This document shows positions 17,049-25,729 of a stretch of 49,583 nt of DNA, in pieces (the first letter of the stretch is position 1; every line of letters starts with the position of its first letter). The translations under genes were made by a program, and so were the position numbers. Under the pieces are notes generated by a model, which worked only from the letters and a program-made list of their open reading frames with translations, was not told the DNA's origin and did not search any database. Source of the stretch: Dehalococcoidia bacterium UBA7891 (GTDB lineage: Bacteria > Chloroflexota > Dehalococcoidia > Lucifugimonadales > UBA826); assembly GCA_002500485.1 (NCBI GenBank), contig DLRJ01000009.1:1-49583 (forward strand). Direction: 5' to 3'.

Positions 17049-18269
17049 ATGTCAAAAAATGAACTGTCTCGATCCAAACTGGGTATTGCTTCATGGGTCG
17101 TTTATGACATGGGGAATACGTTGTTTTCGGCTGGTATTGTTGGTCTGGTTTTTCCGTTATGGTTGACCAGAGATATGGCAGGAAATGACGGCACATTTGG
17201 ATTTTCACTTTCTATATCGATGGTCATTGTGTTTATACTTTCACCGGTTGCCGGCACAATTTCTGATGTCACCAAACGTAAAATGCCATTTTTACTTTTC
17301 ACTACTTTGGTCGCTATTTTTGCCACAGCGTTAATTGGTGTATTCAACTATGAAGCTTCCATAGTTCTTTTTTGTGCTGCCGTCATTTTGATTCATTTAG
17401 CCAATATCTTTTACAACGCGCTGTTGGCAGACATGACTACCGAATCAAATGTCGGATATATTGGAGGGTTAGGGGTTGGGATTGGTTATATCGGTGCTAT
17501 ATTAGCTGTAGTTTGTGGATTGTTGTTTTATGATTCTGAAGGGCCTGTTTTTTTATTCAAATTAATGGCCCTATTGATGTTTCTTTTAGTTTTACCGCTG
17601 TTTTTATCTGGGCACTATTTTATAGGAAATACCGAAATTACTGAGCTCCGATCAGTTTTGTTAAGGGCTTTAAGACAGGCTTTCCTGTCTCTATGGCATG
17701 CCAGAAAGAAAAAAGTTTGGGCAATGTTCCTCTTTGCGCGTTTTTGGTATTTTTCCAGCATATATGCCGGTTCAGTATTTGCTGTTCTGTATGGAGTCGA
17801 AACCGTCGATTTGTCAGAGAAAGAAGTTCAATTGATATTAGCCGTGGGGATTATTTTTGGTATCCCGAGTGGTGCCGTCTGGGGATTCTTGGTGGATAAG
17901 TACGGTTCTTTTTTGAATTTGAAAATTAATGTTATGGCTTGGTTTTTGATATTGGGATTGGCTGCGCTTCTGCCAGTACTTGATCTCCCGGGAGAGCTAT
18001 GGTGGGCTGTAGGGGTGATGAGTGGGGTATTTATGGCTGGACTATATGTTTCAGAGCGACCATTCGTTCTTTCTATGTCCGAGCCCGGTACGGTCTCAGA
18101 ATATTTCGCGGTATATAACATGGTCGGTAGACTCGCGGCTATTACAGGGCCTTTTGCATGGGGTTACATATCATCAACTTTAGGATTGGGACAAGTGGCC
18201 TCAATTACGTGGTTAAGTATATGCTCACTTATAGGATTCCTAGTATTGATCTGTACCAAGCTGGAGTGA
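17049..18269 (+). CDS. UMF1/Atg22-like major facilitator superfamily transporter
   Basis: A 406-aa protein with about twelve predicted TM helices. The N-terminus ASWVVYDMGNTLFSAGIVG matches the UMF1/Atg22-like MFS group (consensus ASW.lYD.an..f), and the loop DVTKRKMPFLL between TM2 and TM3 fits the MFS signature. Substrates of bacterial members are mostly unknown; efflux of amino acids or other small molecules is a guess. It lies 48 bp after the tRNA. A 7-bp hairpin (17027-17044) ends four bases before the ATG and there is no clear ribosome site. The stop lies 2 bp from the convergent sdhE stop. Confidence 0.85.
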   Translation: MSKNELSRSKLGIASWVVYDMGNTLFSAGIVGLVFPLWLTRDMAGNDGTFGFSLSISMVIVFILSPVAGTISDVTKRKMPFLLFTTLVAIFATALIGVFNYEASIVLFCAAVILIHLANIFYNALLADMTTESNVGYIGGLGVGIGYIGAILAVVCGLLFYDSEGPVFLFKLMALLMFLLVLPLFLSGHYFIGNTEITELRSVLLRALRQAFLSLWHARKKKVWAMFLFARFWYFSSIYAGSVFAVLYGVETVDLSEKEVQLILAVGIIFGIPSGAVWGFLVDKYGSFLNLKINVMAWFLILGLAALLPVLDLPGELWWAVGVMSGVFMAGLYVSERPFVLSMSEPGTVSEYFAVYNMVGRLAAITGPFAWGYISSTLGLGQVASITWLSICSLIGFLVLICTKLE

Positions 18270-18271
18270 AT

Positions 18272-19162
18272 TTAGGGGGATATTACAAGCTCGCTCAAAA
18301 GTTTCTTTGTAGACACAATATGCTTATTCAAGCGCATTTTTTCCGGGGAGATACCCAGTGCTAAACCCAATAATTGAGGCAGGTGGATTATAGGTAAATC
18401 TATTTCACGTTTTCTTGCGGATGCTGCATTTGGCTGGTACCCATCCAAATTGAGATGACATAGAGGGCATGGGGTAACCATGGCATCGGCACCCCGGTCT
18501 TTGGCATCTATGGTGTGGTTTGCAACCATATTGACCGAATTTTCTGGGTTTATAGTTAAAATAGGGAAACCACAGCACAGAGTCTTGCCTGGAAAATCTA
18601 CTACTTCAGCCCCCACACTTTCTATAACCATTTCCAATGCTTGTTTGCGACCAGAGTTTTCAGCGAACCCTAATGCTTTTGTAGGCCTAACGATATAGCA
18701 ACCGTAAAACGGAGCCAATTTCAACCCGTTAAGTTTGTTTACTATTTTTGATTCCAGGAAATCTATTCCTAAATCTTCTACAATTACCCACAACAAATGC
18801 TTAGGGTCTGCCGTTCCTTTGTATTCAAGGCCTTCTTCTTTCAAGTCCTCATTAATTGATGCCAAATATTCAGGGTCTGCCAGAAGTCGTTCGTTAGCCT
18901 GAGACATAACTCCCTGGCATGTGCTGCATATAGTCATCAAAGGATTCCCGGACTTTTCTGCCATAGCAAAGGTTCGAGCATTAAGGGTATCGCCAAGCCT
19001 CAGGTTTTTTTCCTGTAAAACGCCTGCACCAGTACAAGAAGCACCCTTCAGCGCCTCTTCATTAAGTTCAATGTCTAGTATCCTACATACCTCGATAGTG
19101 GCGGAATATAATTCTGGGCATGCGCCTCTTGATACGCATCCTGGGTAAAAAGCATATTTCAT
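18272..19162 (-). CDS. sdhE: CCG-domain (HdrB-like) subunit of succinate dehydrogenase, SdhE/type E-like
   Basis: This 296-aa soluble protein belongs to the heterodisulfide reductase subunit B family, which uses cysteine-rich CCG domains to hold unusual Fe-S clusters. The second CCG motif is complete (C155, C196-C197, C232, C235). The first has C9, C43, C79 and C82, but Ser42 replaces the first Cys of the usual CC pair. Its ATG overlaps the sdhB stop by four bases (ATGA), so it is surely part of the SDH operon. In type E succinate:quinone reductases such a protein replaces the cytochrome b anchors SdhC/SdhD and carries electrons to quinone. The symbol follows that usage, not the FAD-assembly factor also called SdhE. 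Confidence 0.88.
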   Translation of the reverse strand: MKYAFYPGCVSRGACPELYSATIEVCRILDIELNEEALKGASCTGAGVLQEKNLRLGDTLNARTFAMAEKSGNPLMTICSTCQGVMSQANERLLADPEYLASINEDLKEEGLEYKGTADPKHLLWVIVEDLGIDFLESKIVNKLNGLKLAPFYGCYIVRPTKALGFAENSGRKQALEMVIESVGAEVVDFPGKTLCCGFPILTINPENSVNMVANHTIDAKDRGADAMVTPCPLCHLNLDGYQPNAASARKREIDLPIIHLPQLLGLALGISPEKMRLNKHIVSTKKLLSELVISP

Positions 19163-20115
19163 TTCTTTGTCTCTACCTTTTCAAAGATTCTTCTAACGTT
19201 TTCTACTCCCGGAATATTTTTATGGAATATAGGTGGAACCTTGCCGGCACGCTGAGATCTAATCGCTAACGGAATTAGTCCTATCATTGCCTTTATATTA
19301 AATATACCGAAACTTTTTATCACCAATTTTTTTTCATCAAGCCACCCACTGTGCTTTATAGAGTTTGTGAACTCATTGGCGTGCCTAGCACCGTTGGTAT
19401 TTTTGTATCCTGATTCCATCACCTGTTCACGCAATGCCATTATTCTGTCCATTGGGGCTACCCCTTTTGGACAAACTTCGACACATTTCATACACCTAGT
19501 GCAATCCCACACCCCTCCATACCCATTAAGAGTCTTAAATCGTTGTTGGGATGAATCATCTCTTGGATCCCCCACAAATCTGTATGACTTGGCGAGCGCT
19601 GCTGGGCCTAGAAAGTTGGAATCTACTTCCATAACTGTACAGTCTGAGACACAGGCTCCACAGAGTATGCAAGATACAACTCCTGCCAGATGAAGCATAT
19701 CTTCATCTGGGGCTAGATATTCTGCCTCGGGCTCCTCTCCTTCTGGTTGTAACCATGGGTCCACTGACTTAATTTTTTCCCAAAATGGCTGAAAATCTAC
19801 TACAAGATCTTTTATTACTGGCAGGTTACCAGCAGGTTCTATGGTTACCGTTTTCCCATCCAAAGACAATACATCTATGATTTTTGTGTTACACGCAAGA
19901 CCAGCTTCACCATTAACCCTCACCGCACAGGATCCACATATGGCACTCCTGCAGGAGCATCTCAAACTCAATGTTCCATCAACTTCTTCTCGGATGCGGA
20001 TTAAACCGTCAAGAACTGTGGATGAGTCATCCATATCCACTAGGTATTCTTGGAAATGGTCTACTGCATCAGTCGATTCTGGATCATATCGTCTAACGTT
20101 AAATTTAACTTCCAT
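19159..20115 (-). CDS. sdhB: Succinate dehydrogenase/fumarate reductase iron-sulfur subunit
   Basis: Carries electrons from the flavoprotein through three Fe-S clusters. [2Fe-2S]: C55, C60, C63 and C75 in CSCRSAICGSC and LACN. Second cluster: C149, C152, C155 with C215. The third site has C159, C205 and C211, plus an extra Cys at 208 (DCTRCMKCVEVCP) where classical enzymes have a non-Cys residue; this favours [4Fe-4S] over [3Fe-4S], as reported for type E enzymes. At 318 aa it has a C-terminal extension of about 70 residues. I chose ATG 20115, with AAGGA ten bases upstream, over the in-frame TTG at 20121. Confidence 0.94.
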   Translation of the reverse strand: MEVKFNVRRYDPESTDAVDHFQEYLVDMDDSSTVLDGLIRIREEVDGTLSLRCSCRSAICGSCAVRVNGEAGLACNTKIIDVLSLDGKTVTIEPAGNLPVIKDLVVDFQPFWEKIKSVDPWLQPEGEEPEAEYLAPDEDMLHLAGVVSCILCGACVSDCTVMEVDSNFLGPAALAKSYRFVGDPRDDSSQQRFKTLNGYGGVWDCTRCMKCVEVCPKGVAPMDRIMALREQVMESGYKNTNGARHANEFTNSIKHSGWLDEKKLVIKSFGIFNIKAMIGLIPLAIRSQRAGKVPPIFHKNIPGVENVRRIFEKVETKK

Positions 20116-20136
20116 TAACAAAAATCCTTTTGGTTA

Positions 20137-21813
20137 TTAGTATTGTCTTACTACTGGTTCCCAATCGGTGATAACAACGTCTTTATAGGATAGTTCATGT
20201 CCGCCGCCATCATTTTGAGAAACCAAGATGTGCTTTAACCACTTCACATCATCCCTATCTGGCAGATCAGTTCGGGTATGAGCCCCTCTGCTCTCTGTTC
20301 GATCTGCAGCACTCACGGCTATTGATTCCGCACATTCCAACATAAAACCCAATTCTAAGGTGAAAAGAAGATTGGTGTTAAAGATGTTGCCTTTATCGGC
20401 TATATATACATCTTCAGCTCTTTTCTTCACTGATTCAATTTTTTCTATTCCTTCTCGCATACCGTTTTCATCCCTGAACACCCCGAAGTGTTCTTTCATG
20501 GCAGTTCCCATATCTAAACGGATTTGACCAAATGACTCATTTTTATCGTTTGCCAATAATTGTTGGATGTTGCTTTTGTCATCGTCGGCCGCTGAATCAT
20601 CTACATTCACGTGTTGTGTGGATTTGACCATTTCAGCCGCGTGTATCCCGGATCTCCTACCGAAAACAAGTGTGTCTAGTAGCGAATTGGCTCCTAGCCT
20701 ATTGCCCCCGTGCACACTAACACACGCTACCTCACCAGCTGCGTACAACCCAGGTACTCCAGTTTCACCGTCAACGTTCGCTTTCACCCCTCCCATTTGG
20801 TAATGCATACCAGGCATTATGGGCACTGGTTCCTTAACCATGTCTACGTTGGCGAAATCCATTGCTAATTCACGTATTTGGGATAATCGCTCGCTTATGT
20901 ATTTCTCTCCAAGATGTCTCACGTCAAGCAGCACACATCCGTCTAGTCCTCGACCTTCGTTGATTTCAGTTTGTTCACATCTTGACACAACATCACGGGA
21001 AGCTAATTCCTTGAATTCTGGTGCGTATTTGAGCATGAATCTATCATTTTCAGAATTCAGTAGATATGCACCTTCGCCACGAGCGGCCTCACTTATTAAA
21101 ACCCCACTACCTTTTAAGGTTGTTGGATGGTACTGCACCATTTCCATATCCATTAATGAAGCACCAGCTCTGTATCCCAGGCTCATTCCATCACCGGTAC
21201 ATATCAATGCGTTTGTACTTGGTTCAAATACTCTACCCAAGCCTCCAGCTGCAAGAATCACTGCTTTGGCACGAACAACCTCAATTCTTCCAGTACGAAT
21301 ATCCATCATTACTGCCCCGCCGCATTTGCCATCCCTTACGATTAAGGAAAGTACAAACCATTCCTCATATACCAAGGCACCTGCTTTCAAAATCTGTTCG
21401 TATAATACGTGTAAAAGAGCTTGGCCAGTGAAATCTGCTACGAAGAAGGTTCTTGCTTCTCGCTGGCCACCAAAAGCTCTAGTGCCAAGCCTTCCTTCTT
21501 CATCCCTGTTGAATATAGCGCCCATGTGTTCCATTGCGATTACTTCGCTACCTGCCTCTTGACACATTAGTGCAATCGCGTCTTGATCTCCCAAAAAATC
21601 GCTTCCCTTTATGGTGTCGTAAGCATGATCTCGCCAGTCGTCCCCTCTATCTGTCAAAGCGGCATTTATTCCGCCTTGTGCAGCATTAGAATGGCTTCTG
21701 ACGGGATGCACTTTGGATACCACAGCAACGTCGGCCCCAAGTTCTTTAGCCGACAGAGCGGCTCTCATACCAGCTAGGCCGGCACCGATTATCAAAATAT
21801 CGTGGTCAAGCAT
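20137..21813 (-). CDS. sdhA: Succinate dehydrogenase flavoprotein subunit
   Basis: Oxidises succinate to fumarate with covalent FAD. The dinucleotide fold opens with IIGAGLAGMRAALSA near residue 8. SHSNAAQGG has His41, the FAD attachment residue, and Gln46, which is typical of dehydrogenases where fumarate reductases usually have Glu. Substrate-site motifs MVQYHPTTL and HGGNRLGANSLLDTLVFGR are intact. At 558 aa it is at the short end of the family (570-590). First gene of sdhA-sdhB-sdhE, 21 bp before sdhB, with CAGG before the ATG. Confidence 0.96.
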   Translation of the reverse strand: MLDHDILIIGAGLAGMRAALSAKELGADVAVVSKVHPVRSHSNAAQGGINAALTDRGDDWRDHAYDTIKGSDFLGDQDAIALMCQEAGSEVIAMEHMGAIFNRDEEGRLGTRAFGGQREARTFFVADFTGQALLHVLYEQILKAGALVYEEWFVLSLIVRDGKCGGAVMMDIRTGRIEVVRAKAVILAAGGLGRVFEPSTNALICTGDGMSLGYRAGASLMDMEMVQYHPTTLKGSGVLISEAARGEGAYLLNSENDRFMLKYAPEFKELASRDVVSRCEQTEINEGRGLDGCVLLDVRHLGEKYISERLSQIRELAMDFANVDMVKEPVPIMPGMHYQMGGVKANVDGETGVPGLYAAGEVACVSVHGGNRLGANSLLDTLVFGRRSGIHAAEMVKSTQHVNVDDSAADDDKSNIQQLLANDKNESFGQIRLDMGTAMKEHFGVFRDENGMREGIEKIESVKKRAEDVYIADKGNIFNTNLLFTLELGFMLECAESIAVSAADRTESRGAHTRTDLPDRDDVKWLKHILVSQNDGGGHELSYKDVVITDWEPVVRQY

Positions 21814-21859
21814 ATTACCTGAATTAACCCCCGGATTATTAATAAAGACTCAAAGACAA

Positions 21860-21888
21860 AAGATAGCATAGGACCTCTGAAGGGACAA
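21860..21888 (-). promoter_or_regulatory. Candidate promoter for sdhABE
   Basis: On the minus strand TTGTCC (21888-21883) and TATCTT (21865-21860) are separated by 17 bp, with a TGC extended -10 element just before the -10 box. It lies about 45 bp upstream of the sdhA ATG in the divergent gap shared with the ilv leader. Confidence 0.4.
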
Positions 21889-21965
21889 CAAATGGTTCAA
21901 TTCCATCAGTTCTGTACTCTCTTTTTACATCAAGCATAAGGTCAGTTAGAATGTAAACTTTTTGT

Positions 21966-21995
21966 TTGACCCCTATTGCCATGAGGTGTTAGAAT
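21966..21995 (+). promoter_or_regulatory. Candidate promoter for the T-box leader and ilvBNC
   Basis: TTGACC (21966-21971), an 18-bp spacer and TAGAAT (21990-21995) give 5/6 matches at both boxes. The expected transcript starts near 22002, just before the T-box stem I, which fits the length expected of a T-box leader. Confidence 0.6.
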
Positions 21996-22001
21996 GCAAC
22001 G

Positions 22002-22346
22002 TCTTGGAAAAAGGTAAATAAATTTGCTGTGACGGGGAGTAGTAACAGAGGGGTTGTGAGAGAGAGAGTCGGACATTACAGCTGGAAGTCTGATACACAA
22101 CGACTGTGAACTCGCCCTTGAGCATCTGTCTTGAAAATTAGGAGTCAGTAATGCAGTTAGTGATGAGAAAACTCAACGCTTCTGCATGCTATATTGTGGC
22201 TCACTAACATAAAGTAGGGACAGGCGGTAGCCACGTTATAGCTCAACGAGTGGTCCTGTTGAAGTGATTTACAGGGCAATTTGGGTGGTACCACGGGAGT
22301 GGTTTTTGTTATCCCGTCCCAGCTTAAGGGCGGGATTTATTTTTTT
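22002..22346 (+). promoter_or_regulatory. T-box riboswitch leader, probable leucine (CTC) specifier, upstream of ilvB
   Basis: T-box RNAs sense uncharged tRNA and prevent termination. Stem I shows GGGGAGTAGTAAC near 22035, an AGAGAG distal element and a stem closing TCGGA with TCTGA. The likely specifier is CTC at 22111-22113 in GTGAACTCGCCC, reading Leu. The T-box core GGGTGGTACCACGG is at 22283-22296; its TGGT bulge would pair with ACCA ends, matching the A73 of tRNA-Leu. It is followed by a terminator stem (22311-22319 with 22328-22336) and a T run (22336-22346). The overlapping CCCGTCCC can pair with the T-box instead, forming the antiterminator. The 605-bp sdhA-ilvB gap is otherwise noncoding. 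Class is secure; specifier assignment is probable. Confidence 0.92.
22311..22346 (+). terminator. Terminator of the T-box leader
   Basis: A 9-bp stem (22311-22319 with 22328-22336, one G-T pair, 8-nt loop) followed by a T-rich tail. This is the off-state of the leader; it competes with pairing to the T-box core at 22283-22296. Confidence 0.88.
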
Positions 22347-22418
22347 CGAGACCCCAGCCCTTTTAATCGAAATAAGAATTCGCCAATTATTTATATGTAG
22401 ATTAATTAAGGAAGTTGA

Positions 22419-24113
22419 ATGATAAAGAAAGGATCACAGATTGTCTGTGAAAGTTTGCTCAGGGAAGGCTGTGACGTAGTTTTCGGGATACCTGGTGGAG
22501 CGATTTTGCCTTTATACCAGGCCTTACCAGAATACCCAGAACTCCGTCATATATTGACACGACACGAACAAGGTGCTTCTTTAGCAGCTGACGGATACGC
22601 TCGAGTTACGGGTAAACCTGGAGTGGCTTTTGCGACATCGGGTCCAGGGGCTACAAACCTTGTGACAGGAATAGCTTCAGCCCAAATGGATTCTGTACCA
22701 GTGGTAATTGTAACTGGACAGGTAAATAGTTGGACTATAGGGTCAGATGCCTTTCAGGAAACTGATATCACAGGGATAACCTTACCTGTCACAAAACACA
22801 ACTTTTTAGTTATGGATGCCTCAGAGATAGCTTCTTCGATTAAAGAAGCATTTCATATAGCAAACTCAGGCCGACCAGGACCAGTATTGGTAGATATACC
22901 TAGGAACGTATTTATACAGGAAATTGAATACGAAGAACCAGGAGAATTGAATTTACCTGGATATAGTCCTAACTTCTCCGGGCATTCTGGTCAAATACGA
23001 AAGGCAGCTCATTTGATTAATGAATCAGAGAGACCGGTTATTGTTGCGGGTCACGGAATCATAATATCAAAGGCATACGATGAGTTAAAGGAATTGGCTG
23101 AGAGGGCTCAAATACCTGTCATTACCACGCTGCTCGGAATTAGCTGTTTTCCAGAAGACCATGTTCTATGGACTGGCTGGCCTGGCATGCATGGAATGGC
23201 ATATTCTAGTTTCGCAATTGAGGAAGCGGATCTCATTATTGCGTTAGGTATGCGTTTTGATGACCGAATAACTGGGGATCCATCTAAGTTTGCCTTAAAT
23301 TCGAAAAAGATACATATAGATGTTGATCCTTCAGAAATAGGAAAAAACATTGCAGTTGATGTGCCTATAGTGGGAGATGTAAAAGAAGTTCTGACTCGGA
23401 TGAATACTCAGATTGTGGCTGCGACCCACCCGGCATGGTTGAAAAGAATAGACGTTTTGAAGAAGGATCATCCTTCATTGGATATACCTGAGACTTCTAA
23501 GTTATTGGCCCGACAGGTAGTTAAAGACCTTTCTGAGGAAACCAAAGGAGGAGCCACGATAGTGACAGGTGTTGGCCAACATCAGATGTGGGCTGCACAA
23601 CATTATCGATTCAAAAAACCCTGCACGTTTCTTACCTCAGGTGGTTCAGGAACGATGGGGTATGAAGTACCTGCTGCTATGGGTGCACAGGTTGCTGACC
23701 CTGATTCTACCGTTTGGTCTATCGCTGGTGACGGTGGTTTCCAGATGACACTTTGCGAATTAGCAACCATCGCAGAAAACAGGCTACCAATTAAATTTGC
23801 AATATTGAACAATGGGTTTTTGGGAATGGTTAGGCAGTGGCAAGAAATATTCTTCGATAGTTCATATGTCTCAACAGCCTACACAGGTAATCCTGACTTC
23901 GTTCGTTTGGCCGAGGCATATGGCATAAAAGGTATCAAAGTAACGGATAAAACACAGGTAAAAACGGCAATTACTGAAGCTATGGAACATGATGGTCCGG
24001 TGTTGATTGACTTCATAGTTGAGCAAGAGGAAAACGTATACCCCATGATTCCATCAGGCATGACAGTTTATGACATGATAGAGGAACCAGTTTCAGAGAA
24101 GGTGACAACTTGA
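22419..24113 (+). CDS. ilvB: Acetolactate synthase, large (catalytic) subunit
   Basis: Condenses two pyruvates to acetolactate, or pyruvate with 2-oxobutyrate, the first common step of Val/Leu/Ile synthesis. The 564-aa ThDP enzyme has the catalytic Glu in HEQGASLAADGYAR near residue 50, the central FAD-binding region, and the C-terminal ThDP-Mg motif from GDGGFQM to ILNNGFLGM near residues 437-468. AAGGAAG lies just before the ATG. It is the first gene after the T-box leader and its stop overlaps the ilvN start, so the two subunits are made together. Confidence 0.97.
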   Translation: MIKKGSQIVCESLLREGCDVVFGIPGGAILPLYQALPEYPELRHILTRHEQGASLAADGYARVTGKPGVAFATSGPGATNLVTGIASAQMDSVPVVIVTGQVNSWTIGSDAFQETDITGITLPVTKHNFLVMDASEIASSIKEAFHIANSGRPGPVLVDIPRNVFIQEIEYEEPGELNLPGYSPNFSGHSGQIRKAAHLINESERPVIVAGHGIIISKAYDELKELAERAQIPVITTLLGISCFPEDHVLWTGWPGMHGMAYSSFAIEEADLIIALGMRFDDRITGDPSKFALNSKKIHIDVDPSEIGKNIAVDVPIVGDVKEVLTRMNTQIVAATHPAWLKRIDVLKKDHPSLDIPETSKLLARQVVKDLSEETKGGATIVTGVGQHQMWAAQHYRFKKPCTFLTSGGSGTMGYEVPAAMGAQVADPDSTVWSIAGDGGFQMTLCELATIAENRLPIKFAILNNGFLGMVRQWQEIFFDSSYVSTAYTGNPDFVRLAEAYGIKGIKVTDKTQVKTAITEAMEHDGPVLIDFIVEQEENVYPMIPSGMTVYDMIEEPVSEKVTT

Positions 24114-24652
24114 AATCGTCAGAAAAACACACCATAACGGCATTGGTTGAGGATCGTGCTGGTGTCCTAAACCGCATATCTAGTATGTTCAGGAGGCGTG
24201 GTTACAACATATCAAGTCTGGCAGTAGGGAAGAGCGAATCCGCTGGTTTATCCAGAATGACATTCGTAGTTGATGGGGATGCCAAAACAGTCGAAATGGT
24301 CGTTAAGAACCTCCATAAGTTGGTTGAAGTCATTAAAGTAGCTGATATATCTGAAGAGAATGCGGTGTCGAGAGAGTTAGCCCTAATAAGGGTCAAATGC
24401 GATGTTGCGACTCGTAGCGAAATCATGCAGATCGTTGATATATTTAGGGCCAAGATAGTAGATGTCTCGCAGGATACCTTGATTGTCGAGGTAACGGGTA
24501 ATGAGGACAAAGTTAATTCCCTTGTAGATTTACTGGATACTTTTGGGGTTTTTGAGGTGATGAGAACTGGCACAGTGGCTATGAGTAGAGGGGCCTCCTT
24601 TGAGCAAGATAAGGCCGTGACTAGCCCAAGGATTTTAGAGAATGCATCTTAA
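24110..24652 (+). CDS. ilvN: Acetolactate synthase, small (regulatory) subunit
   Basis: Activates the large subunit and confers feedback inhibition by branched-chain amino acids. The 180-aa protein has an N-terminal ACT domain (HTITALVEDRAGVLNRISSM, residues 7-26, then YNISSLAVG) and the conserved C-terminal ALS_ss_C domain. It starts at TTG 24110 overlapping the ilvB stop (TTGA), with AAGGTG upstream. Length is normal for the longer IlvN/IlvH type. Confidence 0.95.
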   Translation: MKSSEKHTITALVEDRAGVLNRISSMFRRRGYNISSLAVGKSESAGLSRMTFVVDGDAKTVEMVVKNLHKLVEVIKVADISEENAVSRELALIRVKCDVATRSEIMQIVDIFRAKIVDVSQDTLIVEVTGNEDKVNSLVDLLDTFGVFEVMRTGTVAMSRGASFEQDKAVTSPRILENAS

Positions 24653-24681
24653 AAAAAGAATATTGTATTAGGAGAATTTAT

Positions 24682-25680
24682 ATGGCGAAAATGTATTATG
24701 AATCCGATGCAGACATGAGTCTGTTAGAGGGTAAAGTCGTAGGTATTATTGGCTACGGTAGTCAGGGCCATGCTCATGCGTTAAATCTGAAGGATTCTGG
24801 GGTAGATGTATGCGTAGGGTTGTATGAAGGTAGTAAGAGTTGGTCTAAGGCAGAATCGGAAGGCCTAAAGGTAGCCACAGTGGCAGAGGTTGCTGCCCAA
24901 TCAGACGTTATTATGGTATTGATTCCTGATCATCTTCAGGCTTCGGTTTACAATGAATCCATATTACCCCACCTTTTGCCGGGCAAGACTTTAATGTTTG
25001 CTCATGGGTTCAATATTCATTATGACGCGATAAATCCACCTGATAATGTCGACGTATCCATGGTCGCACCTAAAGCACCTGGGCATAGGATGAGGGAAGT
25101 TTATACGAAAGACTCTGGGGTGCCTGGGTTACTTGCGGTTCATCAAGATTCAACTGGGAATGCCCATGCGTTGGGCTTGGCTTATTCAAGAGGCGTAGGT
25201 TGCACTCGGGCAGGGGTACTTGACACCACTTTTAAAGAAGAGACTGAGACAGACCTTTTCGGGGAACAAGCTGTTTTGTGTGGTGGGGTTGCAGCCTTGG
25301 TAAAAGCTGCATTTGAGACTTTGATTGAAGCGGGGTATCAACCAGAGTCCGCTTATTTCGAATGTATGCATGAGTTGAAACTTATAGTGGATTTATTCTA
25401 TCAAGGTGGTATGGAATACATGAGGTATTCAGTGAGTGATACCGCTGAATACGGAGATTACACGAGGGGACCGGTAGTAGTAGACGAAAACGTGAAAAAG
25501 AATATGCGAAAGGTACTGGACCAAATTCAAGATGGTACGTTTGCTAAAGAATGGATCACGGAAAATGATGAGGGAAGGCCAACATTTAATAGGCTGCGGG
25601 AGGAAAATGCGGATCATCAGATAGAAGAGGTGGGTAAAGAGCTTAGAGGTATGATGTCCTTTCTCTCTGACTCAGACTAG
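24682..25680 (+). CDS. ilvC: Ketol-acid reductoisomerase, class I
   Basis: Converts acetolactate to dihydroxyisovalerate with NAD(P)H and Mg2+. The 332-aa class I enzyme has the dinucleotide motif IGYGSQGHAHALNLKDSG (about 23-40) and catalytic residues in MVAPKAPGH, the conserved E/D Mg2+ ligands, and the C-terminal knotted domain. In the cofactor-phosphate loop the sequence is GLYEGSKSW, where most enzymes have LREGS: the usual Arg is Tyr, so NADPH preference could be relaxed. GGAG precedes the ATG. It follows ilvN by 29 bp under T-box control. Confidence 0.97.
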   Translation: MAKMYYESDADMSLLEGKVVGIIGYGSQGHAHALNLKDSGVDVCVGLYEGSKSWSKAESEGLKVATVAEVAAQSDVIMVLIPDHLQASVYNESILPHLLPGKTLMFAHGFNIHYDAINPPDNVDVSMVAPKAPGHRMREVYTKDSGVPGLLAVHQDSTGNAHALGLAYSRGVGCTRAGVLDTTFKEETETDLFGEQAVLCGGVAALVKAAFETLIEAGYQPESAYFECMHELKLIVDLFYQGGMEYMRYSVSDTAEYGDYTRGPVVVDENVKKNMRKVLDQIQDGTFAKEWITENDEGRPTFNRLREENADHQIEEVGKELRGMMSFLSDSD

Positions 25681-25729
25681 GATTGGTTCTATATATGAAT
25701 AATATGAAATGTAAGTCGATAGACGAGGT

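Noticed and set aside
20819..21562. A 247-codon open frame antisense to sdhA
   Set aside because: It lies wholly opposite a gene with intact catalytic motifs; its product is Ser/Pro/Leu-rich and low in recognisable structure, as expected from a shadow frame.
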